Assembly (NCBI GenBank): GCA_910583695.1
Contig: CAJTZL010000087.1
Span: 1-8,218 of the forward strand
Reading direction: 5' to 3'
DNA length: 8,218 nt
Origin: an uncultured Oscillibacter sp.
GTDB lineage: Bacteria; Bacillota; Clostridia; Oscillospirales; Oscillospiraceae
The notes beneath the pieces were generated by a model. That model had not been told where the DNA came from. It worked only from the letters and a program-made list of their open reading frames with translations, and made no database searches. Position numbers and translations under genes: made by a program. This document shows positions 1 to 4,903 of this stretch, in pieces. Position 1 is the stretch's first letter. Each line of letters opens with the position of its first letter.

Positions 1-177
1 GTTGGGCTTCTTGGGGGTCGCGGTTCTCACGGCGGTGCAGACGCCTCTCTTCTGAGGGGAGGGCTGATTGGTGGTCTTGGTCTTCAGGGTGTTCAGACCG
101 AACTGCAGGGCGGGAGAAGTGGACTTGTAGGAAGCCTGTTCTCTTCCTTTCCGGACCAGCTGGTTAAAAGTAGGCAT
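1..177 (-). CDS. rpsL: 30S ribosomal protein S12, N-terminal 59 codons (runs off the left edge)
   Basis: This is the start of ribosomal protein S12, the small-subunit protein at the decoding centre where translational accuracy and streptomycin response are set. The 59 visible residues begin MPTFNQLVRKGR and contain the family hallmark PQKRGVCTAV followed by TPKKPN, which lies just before the conserved decoding loop. The start ATG (complement of 175-177) has a GGAG Shine-Dalgarno site about 8 nt upstream. The gene continues past base 1, so the C-terminal half is not seen. It lies 88 bp downstream of the L7Ae-like gene on the same strand. I see no convincing promoter or terminator between them, so co-transcription is likely, as in the Bacillus order L7Ae-rpsL-rpsG-fusA. 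Confidence 0.97.
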   Translation of the reverse strand, partial: MPTFNQLVRKGREQASYKSTSPALQFGLNTLKTKTTNQPSPQKRGVCTAVRTATPKKPN

Positions 178-265
178 TGACATTCTCCTTTCTTTCATAT
201 TTTAAATTTATTTTTTACAGAAAGCCGGCAGGCTATTCCGAAAAAACCAAAAAGTTCTCAATCGA

Positions 266-499
266 TCAGCAAAGCAGCTCCGCCACAACGGCGGCTCCCA
301 CGGAAATGCCGCAGGCTTGGCCCAGCTGAGTCATGGTACGCCCCGTTTCCACCGGGATGCTGGCGGCGGCGCATTCTGCAGCAATGGGCTCCGTCAAGGC
401 CGGGTCCGCATCGCTGGCCAGGCATACCCGGCAGGCCCGTCCCTCCCGGATGGCCTTGCGGGACTGCTTCACGCCGACGACCCGCTTCTGGGGTTCCAT
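266..499 (-). CDS. L7Ae/L30e-family ribosomal (kink-turn-binding) protein, YbxF-like
   Basis: A 77-aa protein of the L7Ae/L30e family, resembling B. subtilis YbxF. Members bind kink-turn RNA and associate with the ribosome. Visible motifs are GVKQSRKAIREG (residues 9-20), ASDADP (28-33) and LGQACGISVGAAVVA (59-73), which match the family core; length fits the usual 80 or so residues. The start is the ATG at 497-499, with AGGAGG 8 nt upstream. A longer frame begins at 631, but that start lies upstream of the promoter at 578-606, so it would not be transcribed from it. The gene precedes rpsL as in many Firmicutes, but the usual upstream neighbour rpoC is absent: a TraX-family gene is there instead. 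The exact RNA target cannot be told from the sequence. Confidence 0.9.
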   Translation of the reverse strand: MEPQKRVVGVKQSRKAIREGRACRVCLASDADPALTEPIAAECAAASIPVETGRTMTQLGQACGISVGAAVVAELLC

Positions 500-508
500 A
501 GGGACAAC

Positions 509-566
509 CTCCTCCGGCAACGCCTCCGCTGAGGAGCGCACAACAAAATCCACGGACTCAGGTCCG
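509..566 (-). promoter_or_regulatory. L7Ae leader RNA with competing hairpins around the ribosome binding site
   Basis: Three inverted repeats are visible in the leader, given in plus coordinates. The first pairs 553-557 with 562-566 (CGGAC/GTCCG, 4-nt loop). The second pairs 524-527 with 533-536 (CTCC/GGAG). The third pairs 509-514 with 531-536 (CTCCTC/GAGGAG, 16-nt loop). The last covers the Shine-Dalgarno core and shares bases 533-536 with the second, so the two cannot form together. One state would block and the other free the ribosome binding site. Because the encoded protein belongs to an RNA-binding family, autoregulation is conceivable, but that is inference; I did not identify a kink-turn with confidence. 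Confidence 0.35.
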
Positions 567-577
567 CGCAAGTAGGC

Positions 578-606
578 ATTATAACATGACCTTCCGCCGC
601 CGTCAA
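578..606 (-). promoter_or_regulatory. Sigma-A-type promoter of the L7Ae-rpsL unit
   Basis: On the minus strand TTGACG (601-606) and TATAAT (578-583) are separated by exactly 17 bp, close to the vegetative consensus. The expected transcription start is near 571, giving a leader of about 72 nt before the L7Ae ATG. The promoter supports the short form of the L7Ae gene and shows that this ribosomal unit can be expressed without read-through from an upstream rpoBC. Confidence 0.85.
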
Positions 607-664
607 GCGTTTTTGGCAAAAAGATTTTCATTTTCCTGTTTTTCCAGGGATTTCCCCTGCCGGG

Positions 665-1501
665 TCAAAGCAGGGGCGGCCGGAGGAAGCCGATCAGGGC
701 CAGCACTGCGAAATGGGCGGGGTAAAAGGCGTACATGAAGTACTGAAAGCCCTTTCCGGCATTCCCCTTCTCCCCGTTGTCCGAAAGTGTGACCAGCATT
801 CCAAAATAATTGCCCAGCACATTCAAGAGGCAGTTCGACAAAACCATGGAGAACTCCGGGGTTCCCAGGCTCTCCATGACCCAGGCAATCAGTCCCCAGC
901 GGGACAGCACGACGGCAGGGAGATAGAGCAGGGCCTTTTGCCGGCGGGGACGGTTCCGGGCAGCGTAATAAACCCAGGCCAGGATGATATAGCCCCTTCC
1001 GCCCTCCATGCTGAGCCGCATGGCAAGCCAGGTGGCCGCCGCCACGGCCGCGGGGCTCAGAAAAACCAGCCTCCGGCGCTTCAGCTCTTCATGCGCCCAG
1101 AGAACGCACAGGGCCAGGGCCAGTGTAAACAGGATATTCAGCCCTGTTTCCCGCCAATCCCCCTCCAGACCCACTACCCGCATCTCCGCCAGATCAAAGA
1201 GTGTATAGGGAATCTGGGCGATTACCGCCGTCAGGAGGACCCGCCCGATGTAACGGCGGACATTGGACGTATGGGCAAACCCTTGGGCAATGCAGTAAAC
1301 AAATATGGGGGCCGCCAGACGGCCGATATACATTAGATATAGGCTGAAATCATCCAGGAGCCAATCTGCCAAGCCGCCGTATCCCGCGCTCCATAAGACG
1401 TCCACCAGGGGCGCAAACATCTGGTGCAGGGGAAAGATGCGTACGGCGTGGTCGAAGACCATGCAGCACACGGCAAAGATTTTCAGCTGTCTGTAATTCA
1501 T
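665..1501 (-). CDS. TraX-family integral membrane protein
   Basis: A 278-aa multi-pass membrane protein of the TraX family, named for the F-plasmid pilin N-acetylation protein. Chromosomal copies are common in Firmicutes and their substrate is generally unknown. Family signatures are the N-terminal LKIFAVCCMVFDH (residues 6-18), YIGRLAAPIFVYCIAQGFAHT (58-78, in two overlapping parts), the YIGRVL segment followed by AQIPYTLFD (84-103), NILFTLALALCVL (122-134) and the C-terminal FMYAFYPAHFAVLALIG (255-271). The start is the ATG at 1499-1501, with AGGAGG 5 nt upstream; an in-frame ATG 15 nt earlier directly abuts that site. No conjugation genes surround it, so a role in pilin modification is not supported. 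It could act as a membrane acyltransferase. A short hairpin (645-659) follows the gene but lacks an adjacent T-run. Confidence 0.88.
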   Translation of the reverse strand: MNYRQLKIFAVCCMVFDHAVRIFPLHQMFAPLVDVLWSAGYGGLADWLLDDFSLYLMYIGRLAAPIFVYCIAQGFAHTSNVRRYIGRVLLTAVIAQIPYTLFDLAEMRVVGLEGDWRETGLNILFTLALALCVLWAHEELKRRRLVFLSPAAVAAATWLAMRLSMEGGRGYIILAWVYYAARNRPRRQKALLYLPAVVLSRWGLIAWVMESLGTPEFSMVLSNCLLNVLGNYFGMLVTLSDNGEKGNAGKGFQYFMYAFYPAHFAVLALIGFLRPPLL

Positions 1502-1542
1502 AATATCCTCCTTCATATACGGCCTGGGCCGGTTTCAGGAAG

Positions 1543-1569
1543 AGTATACAGGCCGTTTCTTACAAACAA
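1543..1569 (-). promoter_or_regulatory. Possible traX promoter
   Basis: On the minus strand a good -10 hexamer TATACT (1543-1548) lies about 42 bp before the traX start. The best -35-like hexamer, TTGTTT (1564-1569), is only 15 bp away, shorter than usual. A weak -35 with repeats just upstream would fit a promoter that needs an activator. Confidence 0.4.
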
Positions 1570-1597
1570 CTCGACAAAAATCTTACGAATTTCTTAC
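1558..1597. repeat. Three direct copies of TCTTAC upstream of traX
   Basis: TCTTAC occurs at 1558-1563, 1581-1586 and 1592-1597 on the plus strand, with starts 23 and 11 bp apart, about two and one helical turns. Two copies extend to TTTCTTACA. On the minus strand they read GTAAGA and lie around and upstream of the possible traX -35 region. Direct repeats with an 11-bp period are typical of sites for OmpR/PhoB-type response regulators. The regulator is not in this window. Confidence 0.4.
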
Positions 1598-1699
1598 AGT
1601 TCCGGATTCCTTCCCCAACTGGAACGTTTATCTCGTAGAGGCGGACCCATGCCTCCTGATAAAATGCGCAGTCGGACACTCCCCACCCGGCAATGCGCC

Positions 1700-1728
1700 T
1701 TGACAAATTTCGACAAAACGGGTACTAT
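1700..1728 (+). promoter_or_regulatory. Sigma-A-type promoter of the cupin-like gene
   Basis: TTGACA (1700-1705) and TACTAT (1723-1728) are separated by 17 bp. Transcription should begin near 1735, about 39 nt before the chosen ATG. This argues against a translation start at 1693, which lies upstream of the promoter. Confidence 0.8.
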
Positions 1729-1773
1729 AGAGCAGGTTGTCACGATGAGAACGAACGGAGGGGATGCGCACAC

Positions 1774-2217
1774 ATGGAGGACGATCTGTTCAAGCCCATA
1801 CCCGGCGAGGGCGTCATGCCCCACAAACCGGAGACAGAGAAGCCAAAAGAACCGGCGGTCCCGAAGGACGGGCCCATTCTGGCCCGGGTTCAGGACACCC
1901 GGCCCCGGCACCTGGACGGCGGCAGGACCGTTCTGCGGCCCAGCCTCCCCTATGATGAAAAAAGCCACATGATGAGCTGCTTTCTGGACCTGTACATCGG
2001 CGCGAAATACGCCCCCTCCCCCTCCCTTCCCGGCTGTGTCTGCCACGCTACGGTGCTCTACGGCACCGTCAGCCTGACGGCGGAGGGACAGGACTTCCAG
2101 CTTCTGGAGCGGGACGCCATCCGGTTCAAGGCGGACCAGCCCTATCACTTCGGCAACATGTCCAGCGGCACCGGGCGGCTGCTGCTGGAATATCAATATC
2201 TCCAAAGCCCCTTCTGA
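1774..2217 (+). CDS. Cupin-like domain protein, function unknown
   Basis: A 147-aa soluble protein. Residues 1-35 are charged and proline-rich, probably disordered. Residues about 50-143 look like one small beta-barrel of the cupin type. The second cupin motif is recognisable as RDAIRFKADQPYHFGN (113-128), with His125. The first motif is degenerate: PGCVCHATVLYGTVS (86-100) lacks the usual His-x-His and Glu ligands, so metal binding is doubtful. Many cupins of this kind bind a small ligand or sit beside a DNA-binding domain, but no helix-turn-helix is present. The ATG at 1774 follows GGAGG by 12 nt, a long spacing, and lies downstream of a clear promoter. The gene is a single unit, divergent from traX and ended by a strong hairpin shared with bioY. 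No substrate can be named. Confidence 0.72.
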   Translation: MEDDLFKPIPGEGVMPHKPETEKPKEPAVPKDGPILARVQDTRPRHLDGGRTVLRPSLPYDEKSHMMSCFLDLYIGAKYAPSPSLPGCVCHATVLYGTVSLTAEGQDFQLLERDAIRFKADQPYHFGNMSSGTGRLLLEYQYLQSPF

Positions 2218-2229
2218 CCGGCGGAAACG

Positions 2230-2265
2230 AAAAGGACCGGCGCTGTTGCAAGCGCCGGTCCTTTT
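2230..2265. terminator. Bidirectional intrinsic terminator between the cupin-like gene and bioY
   Basis: A perfect 15-bp inverted repeat (2230-2244 with 2251-2265) has a 6-nt loop. Its GC-rich core is flanked by an A-run on one side and a T-run on the other, so it reads as a terminator on both strands. It lies 12 bp past the cupin stop and 26 bp past the bioY stop, between two convergent genes. Confidence 0.95.
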
Positions 2266-2291
2266 CCCTTGGGAAAGAGAGGGATTGGAAA

Positions 2292-2852
2292 TCACTGGAC
2301 ATATTTTTCGATCCGCCGGGCCAGCAGCAGCGCCAGCGCCAGCTTGAGCAGATCCGGGATAATGAAGGGAAACACGCAGTAGCTCAGGGCGGTCATCAGC
2401 CCCATGGGGCTGCCGGTTCGGGCATAGAGAACCAGATACCAGGCCGTGCCGAAGGCATAGCACAAAACCAGCCCCAGCACACTGGCGGCAAGTTTCATCT
2501 TCATGCCCTCCCCCAGTTTGGCGGTCATCAGCCAATAGAGGAGCGCCTGGAAAAAGAATCCCAAAATGTAGCCGCCGGTGGTCCCCAGGAGCACGCCCAG
2601 GCCGCCCCGGAAATTGCTGAACACCGGAGCACCAACAGCCCCCAGGAGCAGGTACGCGGTAACGGCGTAGGTTCCCCGTCTTCCGCCCAATGCCAGCAGA
2701 GCCGCGAAAATGGCAAAGGTCTGCATGGTGAACTGGACAAAGGGCGCAGGAACCGGCACGGAAATCCAGGCGCACACCGCCGTCAGGGCGGTGAAGAGGG
2801 CCACAAGGGTCAGGTCGAGGGTCCCCAGCCGGGACGCGGTCTTTTCAGGCAT
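2292..2852 (-). CDS. bioY: Biotin ECF transporter substrate-binding protein BioY
   Basis: BioY, the membrane S-component that captures biotin, here 186 aa with about six hydrophobic segments. The BioY signature is clear: GAVGAPVFSNFRGGLGVLLG (residues 71-90), then TTGGYILGFF (91-100), and near the C-terminus FPFIIPDLLKLALA (161-174). The loop has TTGGY where many members have PTGGY, a small change. The start is the ATG at 2850-2852 with AGGAGG 9 nt upstream. A longer frame from 2912 would start inside the operator and upstream of the transcription start, so it is rejected. No EcfA or EcfT genes are nearby, so it probably shares a general ECF energising module encoded elsewhere, or works alone. 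Expression is likely repressed by biotin-loaded BirA through the operator at 2906-2936. Confidence 0.96.
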   Translation of the reverse strand: MPEKTASRLGTLDLTLVALFTALTAVCAWISVPVPAPFVQFTMQTFAIFAALLALGGRRGTYAVTAYLLLGAVGAPVFSNFRGGLGVLLGTTGGYILGFFFQALLYWLMTAKLGEGMKMKLAASVLGLVLCYAFGTAWYLVLYARTGSPMGLMTALSYCVFPFIIPDLLKLALALLLARRIEKYVQ

Positions 2853-2883
2853 AAATACGTTCCTCCTTTTGTTTCTGCCTTTG

Positions 2884-2912
2884 AGCATACCGCAAACTTC
2901 CTTAATTGTCAA
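2884..2912 (-). promoter_or_regulatory. bioY promoter
   Basis: On the minus strand TTGACA (2907-2912) and TATGCT (2884-2889) are separated by 17 bp. The transcription start should lie near 2877, giving a leader of about 25 nt that holds the Shine-Dalgarno site. The -35 box is contained in one half of the BirA operator. Confidence 0.85.
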
Positions 2913-2936
2913 CCATTTTTTTATAAAGGTTTACAA
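2906..2936. promoter_or_regulatory. BirA operator (biotin box) of bioY
   Basis: The half-sites TTGTCAACC (2906-2914) and GGTTTACAA (2928-2936) are separated by 13 bp. They form an inverted repeat with one mismatch in nine and match the known BirA box of the form TTGTWAACC-spacer-GGTTWACAA. One half covers the bioY -35 hexamer, so binding of biotinoyl-AMP-loaded BirA should block RNA polymerase. This implies that the genome encodes a two-domain BirA with a DNA-binding region, which is not in the window. Confidence 0.9.
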
Positions 2937-2952
2937 TCAAAAGAAATGCTGA

Positions 2953-2978
2953 GGAGAGGCTGGGCCTCTCCCCTTTTT
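2953..2978. terminator. Hairpin after the uracil-DNA glycosylase gene, probable terminator
   Basis: An 8-bp perfect stem GGAGAGGC/GCCTCTCC (2953-2960 with 2964-2971) has a 3-nt loop and is followed on the plus strand by CC and five T. It begins just past the glycosylase stop. In the glycosylase's own direction the stem is followed only by a looser T-rich stretch, so termination there may be partial; the T-run favours plus-strand transcripts. Confidence 0.55.
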
Positions 2979-2982
2979 ACGC

Positions 2983-3552
2983 TCAAAGCTCCGTATGCCC
3001 GCACAGCTCCCGGGCCTTGGCCTGGATGGCTTTTAAGTCCTCGAAGGTGTCCGGGCGCTTGCGGACATCCCGAAGCAGTGCCGCCGGGTGATACAGGGCG
3101 GTCATCCATATGCCGTTTCGCTCAAACCACTGGCCATGCTCCTGGGTGATGCGGAAGTCGTCCTTGATGATGACCTTGGCGGCAATGCGGCCCAGGCAAA
3201 CAATGATCTTGGGCCGCAGCAGCGCCGTTTGACGGCGGAGCCAGTCAATGCAGGCGTCCTGCTCCACTGCCAGAGGGTCCCGATTCTGAGGCGGGCGGCA
3301 CTTGACGATGTTGGCAATGTAAACCTTGCTCCGGTCCAGGTTCACCATCTCCAGCATTTCGTCCAGCAGCTTTCCCGCCCGGCCCACAAAGGGCTTGCCC
3401 TGCTCATCTTCGTGCTGGCCGGGGCCCTCGCCGATGAACAGAATCTCCGCATCCTCTGCACCGTCCCCGAAAACCACGTTATGGCGGGTCTCTGCAAGGG
3501 AACATCCTTTACAGGATAAGCACTCGCTCCGCAAGCTCTCCCAAGTATCCAT
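2983..3552 (-). CDS. Family 4 uracil-DNA glycosylase with iron-sulfur cluster
   Basis: A 189-aa family 4 (type UDGa) uracil-DNA glycosylase. These enzymes remove uracil that arises in DNA by cytosine deamination or misincorporation, the first step of base excision repair. Motif 1 is GEGPGQHEDEQGKPFVGRAG (residues 41-60) and the active-site motif HPAALLR is at 155-161. Four cysteines fit the 4Fe-4S cluster pattern: Cys14, Cys17, Cys85 and Cys101, with an extra Cys11 close by. The start ATG (3550-3552) has GGAGG 8 nt upstream, and the length matches the family's usual 180-230 aa. It has its own promoter and is a single-gene unit, separate from bioY downstream, which also has its own promoter. 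Confidence 0.95.
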   Translation of the reverse strand: MDTWESLRSECLSCKGCSLAETRHNVVFGDGAEDAEILFIGEGPGQHEDEQGKPFVGRAGKLLDEMLEMVNLDRSKVYIANIVKCRPPQNRDPLAVEQDACIDWLRRQTALLRPKIIVCLGRIAAKVIIKDDFRITQEHGQWFERNGIWMTALYHPAALLRDVRKRPDTFEDLKAIQAKARELCGHTEL

Positions 3553-3602
3553 GCCATGTTCCTCCTGTCTTTTTCTTGTCTTTCAGCTGCATTTGACAAT
3601 TT

Positions 3603-3631
3603 ATTATAGCATGAAAAAACTACCGGTGCAA
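3603..3631 (-). promoter_or_regulatory. Promoter of the uracil-DNA glycosylase gene
   Basis: On the minus strand TTGCAC (3626-3631) and TATAAT (3603-3608) are separated by 17 bp. The -10 is perfect and the -35 matches at most positions. The leader would be about 44 nt long, ending in the GGAGG site before the start at 3552. Confidence 0.8.
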
Positions 3632-3682
3632 GAGGCGGATACTGCGCCGCGCCGGGGAGAGACTGAGTTCCGAGGTGATTCG

Positions 3683-4201
3683 ATGGCCCCCCTGCTCTGG
3701 TATTTTTGGATCTACAGCTTTCTGGGCTGGCTGGTGGAACTGGCCTTTGCCTCCGTCTCCCATTCGGAGGACCGGCGGAGGCGCTGTCTGCTGTTTCTGC
3801 CTCTGTGCCCGGTGTACGGCTTCGGAATGCTGGCGGCGCTGGCCCTGCCGCCTATGGGCTGGCTGGGGCTGAGCGTCTTCGGCGGACTGGCTGCCACGGC
3901 GGTGGAATACGCTTATCACTGGGCTGGAGAGCGATTTCTGAGGGTTCGCTTCTGGGACTATGCCCTGGTCCCAGGAAATCTCCGGGGGCGGGTCTGCCTG
4001 CCCTTCACCCTGGCCTGGGGTCTGCTGGTATGGATGGCCGTGAGATTTCTTCAGCCGGGAGCAGCACTGCTGGCAGAAGCAGCCCCCCCGGCAGTGACCT
4101 ACGTCTGTCTGCTGTTTTTCACCGCAGACGCGGTCTGCTCGTTTTGGTTCCTTCGGGTTACGGGAGACCTCCGCGGCATGCGGGCGGCGGGGATCCTCTG
4201 A
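3683..4201 (+). CDS. CmpB-like putative ABC transporter permease (PF06541-type membrane protein)
   Basis: A 172-aa membrane protein with about five hydrophobic segments. It resembles the family labelled ABC_trans_CmpB (PF06541), whose transport role is only putative. Visible hallmarks are YFWIYSFLGWLVEL (residues 7-20), LPLCPVYGFGML (40-51; most members have GPLCPIYGFG) and, in the middle, ATAVEYAYHW, then RFWDYALVPGNLRGRVCLPF and AWGLLVW. The ATG at 3683 has GAGGTG 5 nt upstream. An earlier in-frame ATG at 3611 has no ribosome binding site and adds a residue stretch unlike the family. No ATPase or other transporter gene is adjacent. The gene is divergent from the glycosylase gene; I found no strong plus-strand promoter for it. 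Its stop is 2 nt from the convergent mtnN stop. Confidence 0.85.
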   Translation: MAPLLWYFWIYSFLGWLVELAFASVSHSEDRRRRCLLFLPLCPVYGFGMLAALALPPMGWLGLSVFGGLAATAVEYAYHWAGERFLRVRFWDYALVPGNLRGRVCLPFTLAWGLLVWMAVRFLQPGAALLAEAAPPAVTYVCLLFFTADAVCSFWFLRVTGDLRGMRAAGIL

Positions 4202-4203
4202 GC

Positions 4204-4887
4204 TCAGGCCCAGGCTTCCAGCAATCCCACCGTAACCTCAGCCGCAATTTCAGCGGCCTTCGCGCAGTTCCGCTCAAAGGCCGCCGCCCCGCTCTCTTCA
4301 CCGGTATCGGTGATGCTCCTCACCGCCAGAAAGGGAACGCCGTTCACATAACATGCATGGGCTACGCCCGCCGTCTCCATATCCACCGCCAGGGGGCTGC
4401 ACCTTCGGAGGATGCGCTCCCGGTCCCTATTCCCGACAAATATCTCCCCGGTGGCAATTGTCCCAAATAAAATCGGGCGGGCAGTTGTCTCCGCGTAGTT
4501 CCGGGCGGCGGAAAGCAGCTCCCCATCGGAGGGAAAGTAAACGGACGGCATCCATGGATGAAATTCCGTCAAAATATCCCCCGCCACATCATGGTAAAAG
4601 GACCGCTCCGCGATGACCGTATCATAGAGCCGGACCTTCGGGTCCATGCCTCCGGCCGTTCCGGCGTTCACCACCGCATCCACGCCAAAAATTTCGATCA
4701 GCAATTCCGCCGCCAGGGCGGCGTTTACCTTGCACACGCCGCTGTACACCGCCACGGCGGGCAGCCCTTTTACATTCCCCTCATGGAAGCGAAGCATTGC
4801 CTTTTCCGTAACCCGGCCAATTTCCATGCAGGGTAAAAAAGGGGCCAGCTCCGTGTCGGCGGCACATAGAATCCCCACTTTTTTCAT
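4204..4887 (-). CDS. mtnN: 5'-methylthioadenosine/S-adenosylhomocysteine nucleosidase
   Basis: A 227-aa nucleosidase (MTAN, also called Pfs) that splits adenine from methylthioadenosine and S-adenosylhomocysteine. It clears inhibitory by-products of methylation and feeds methionine salvage. By comparison with the E. coli enzyme, the key residues are present: Glu13 (E. coli Glu12), Glu171 in AVDMETAG (Glu174) and the catalytic acid Asp194 in RSITD (Asp197). The phosphorylase-fold motifs NAGTAGG (74-80) and ATGEIFVG (145-152) are also seen. The start is the ATG at 4885-4887; the frame can be extended only to a TTG at 4911, which overlaps rlmI. It follows rlmI by 16 nt with its AAAGGAG site next to the rlmI stop, so the two form an operon. 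That pairs a methyltransferase making adenosylhomocysteine with the enzyme that removes it. Confidence 0.95.
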   Translation of the reverse strand: MKKVGILCAADTELAPFLPCMEIGRVTEKAMLRFHEGNVKGLPAVAVYSGVCKVNAALAAELLIEIFGVDAVVNAGTAGGMDPKVRLYDTVIAERSFYHDVAGDILTEFHPWMPSVYFPSDGELLSAARNYAETTARPILFGTIATGEIFVGNRDRERILRRCSPLAVDMETAGVAHACYVNGVPFLAVRSITDTGEESGAAAFERNCAKAAEIAAEVTVGLLEAWA

Positions 4888-4903
4888 ATCAAGCTCTTCT
4901 CCT

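Noticed and set aside
500..631. N-terminal extension of the L7Ae-like gene (121-aa form)
   Set aside because: It would start upstream of the clear promoter at 578-606, its residues do not look like the family, and AGGAGG marks the start at 499.
645..659. Hairpin downstream of traX as an intrinsic terminator
   Set aside because: The stem is only 5 bp (CAGGG/CCCTG) and is not followed directly by a T-run.
1687..1699. 13-bp repeat CCGGCAATGCGCC shared with 7187-7199
   Set aside because: One 13-bp match in a window of this size is expected by chance, and the two contexts differ.
1424..1972. 182-aa plus-strand frame between traX and the cupin-like gene
   Set aside because: It overlaps traX antisense and the cupin-like gene out of frame, has low-complexity Arg/Ser/Pro-rich content, and spans the cupin promoter.
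1594..2775. Long 393-aa minus-strand frame covering the cupin-like gene and most of bioY
   Set aside because: It crosses the strong bidirectional terminator at 2230-2265, lies out of frame with bioY and antisense to the cupin-like gene, and resembles no protein family.
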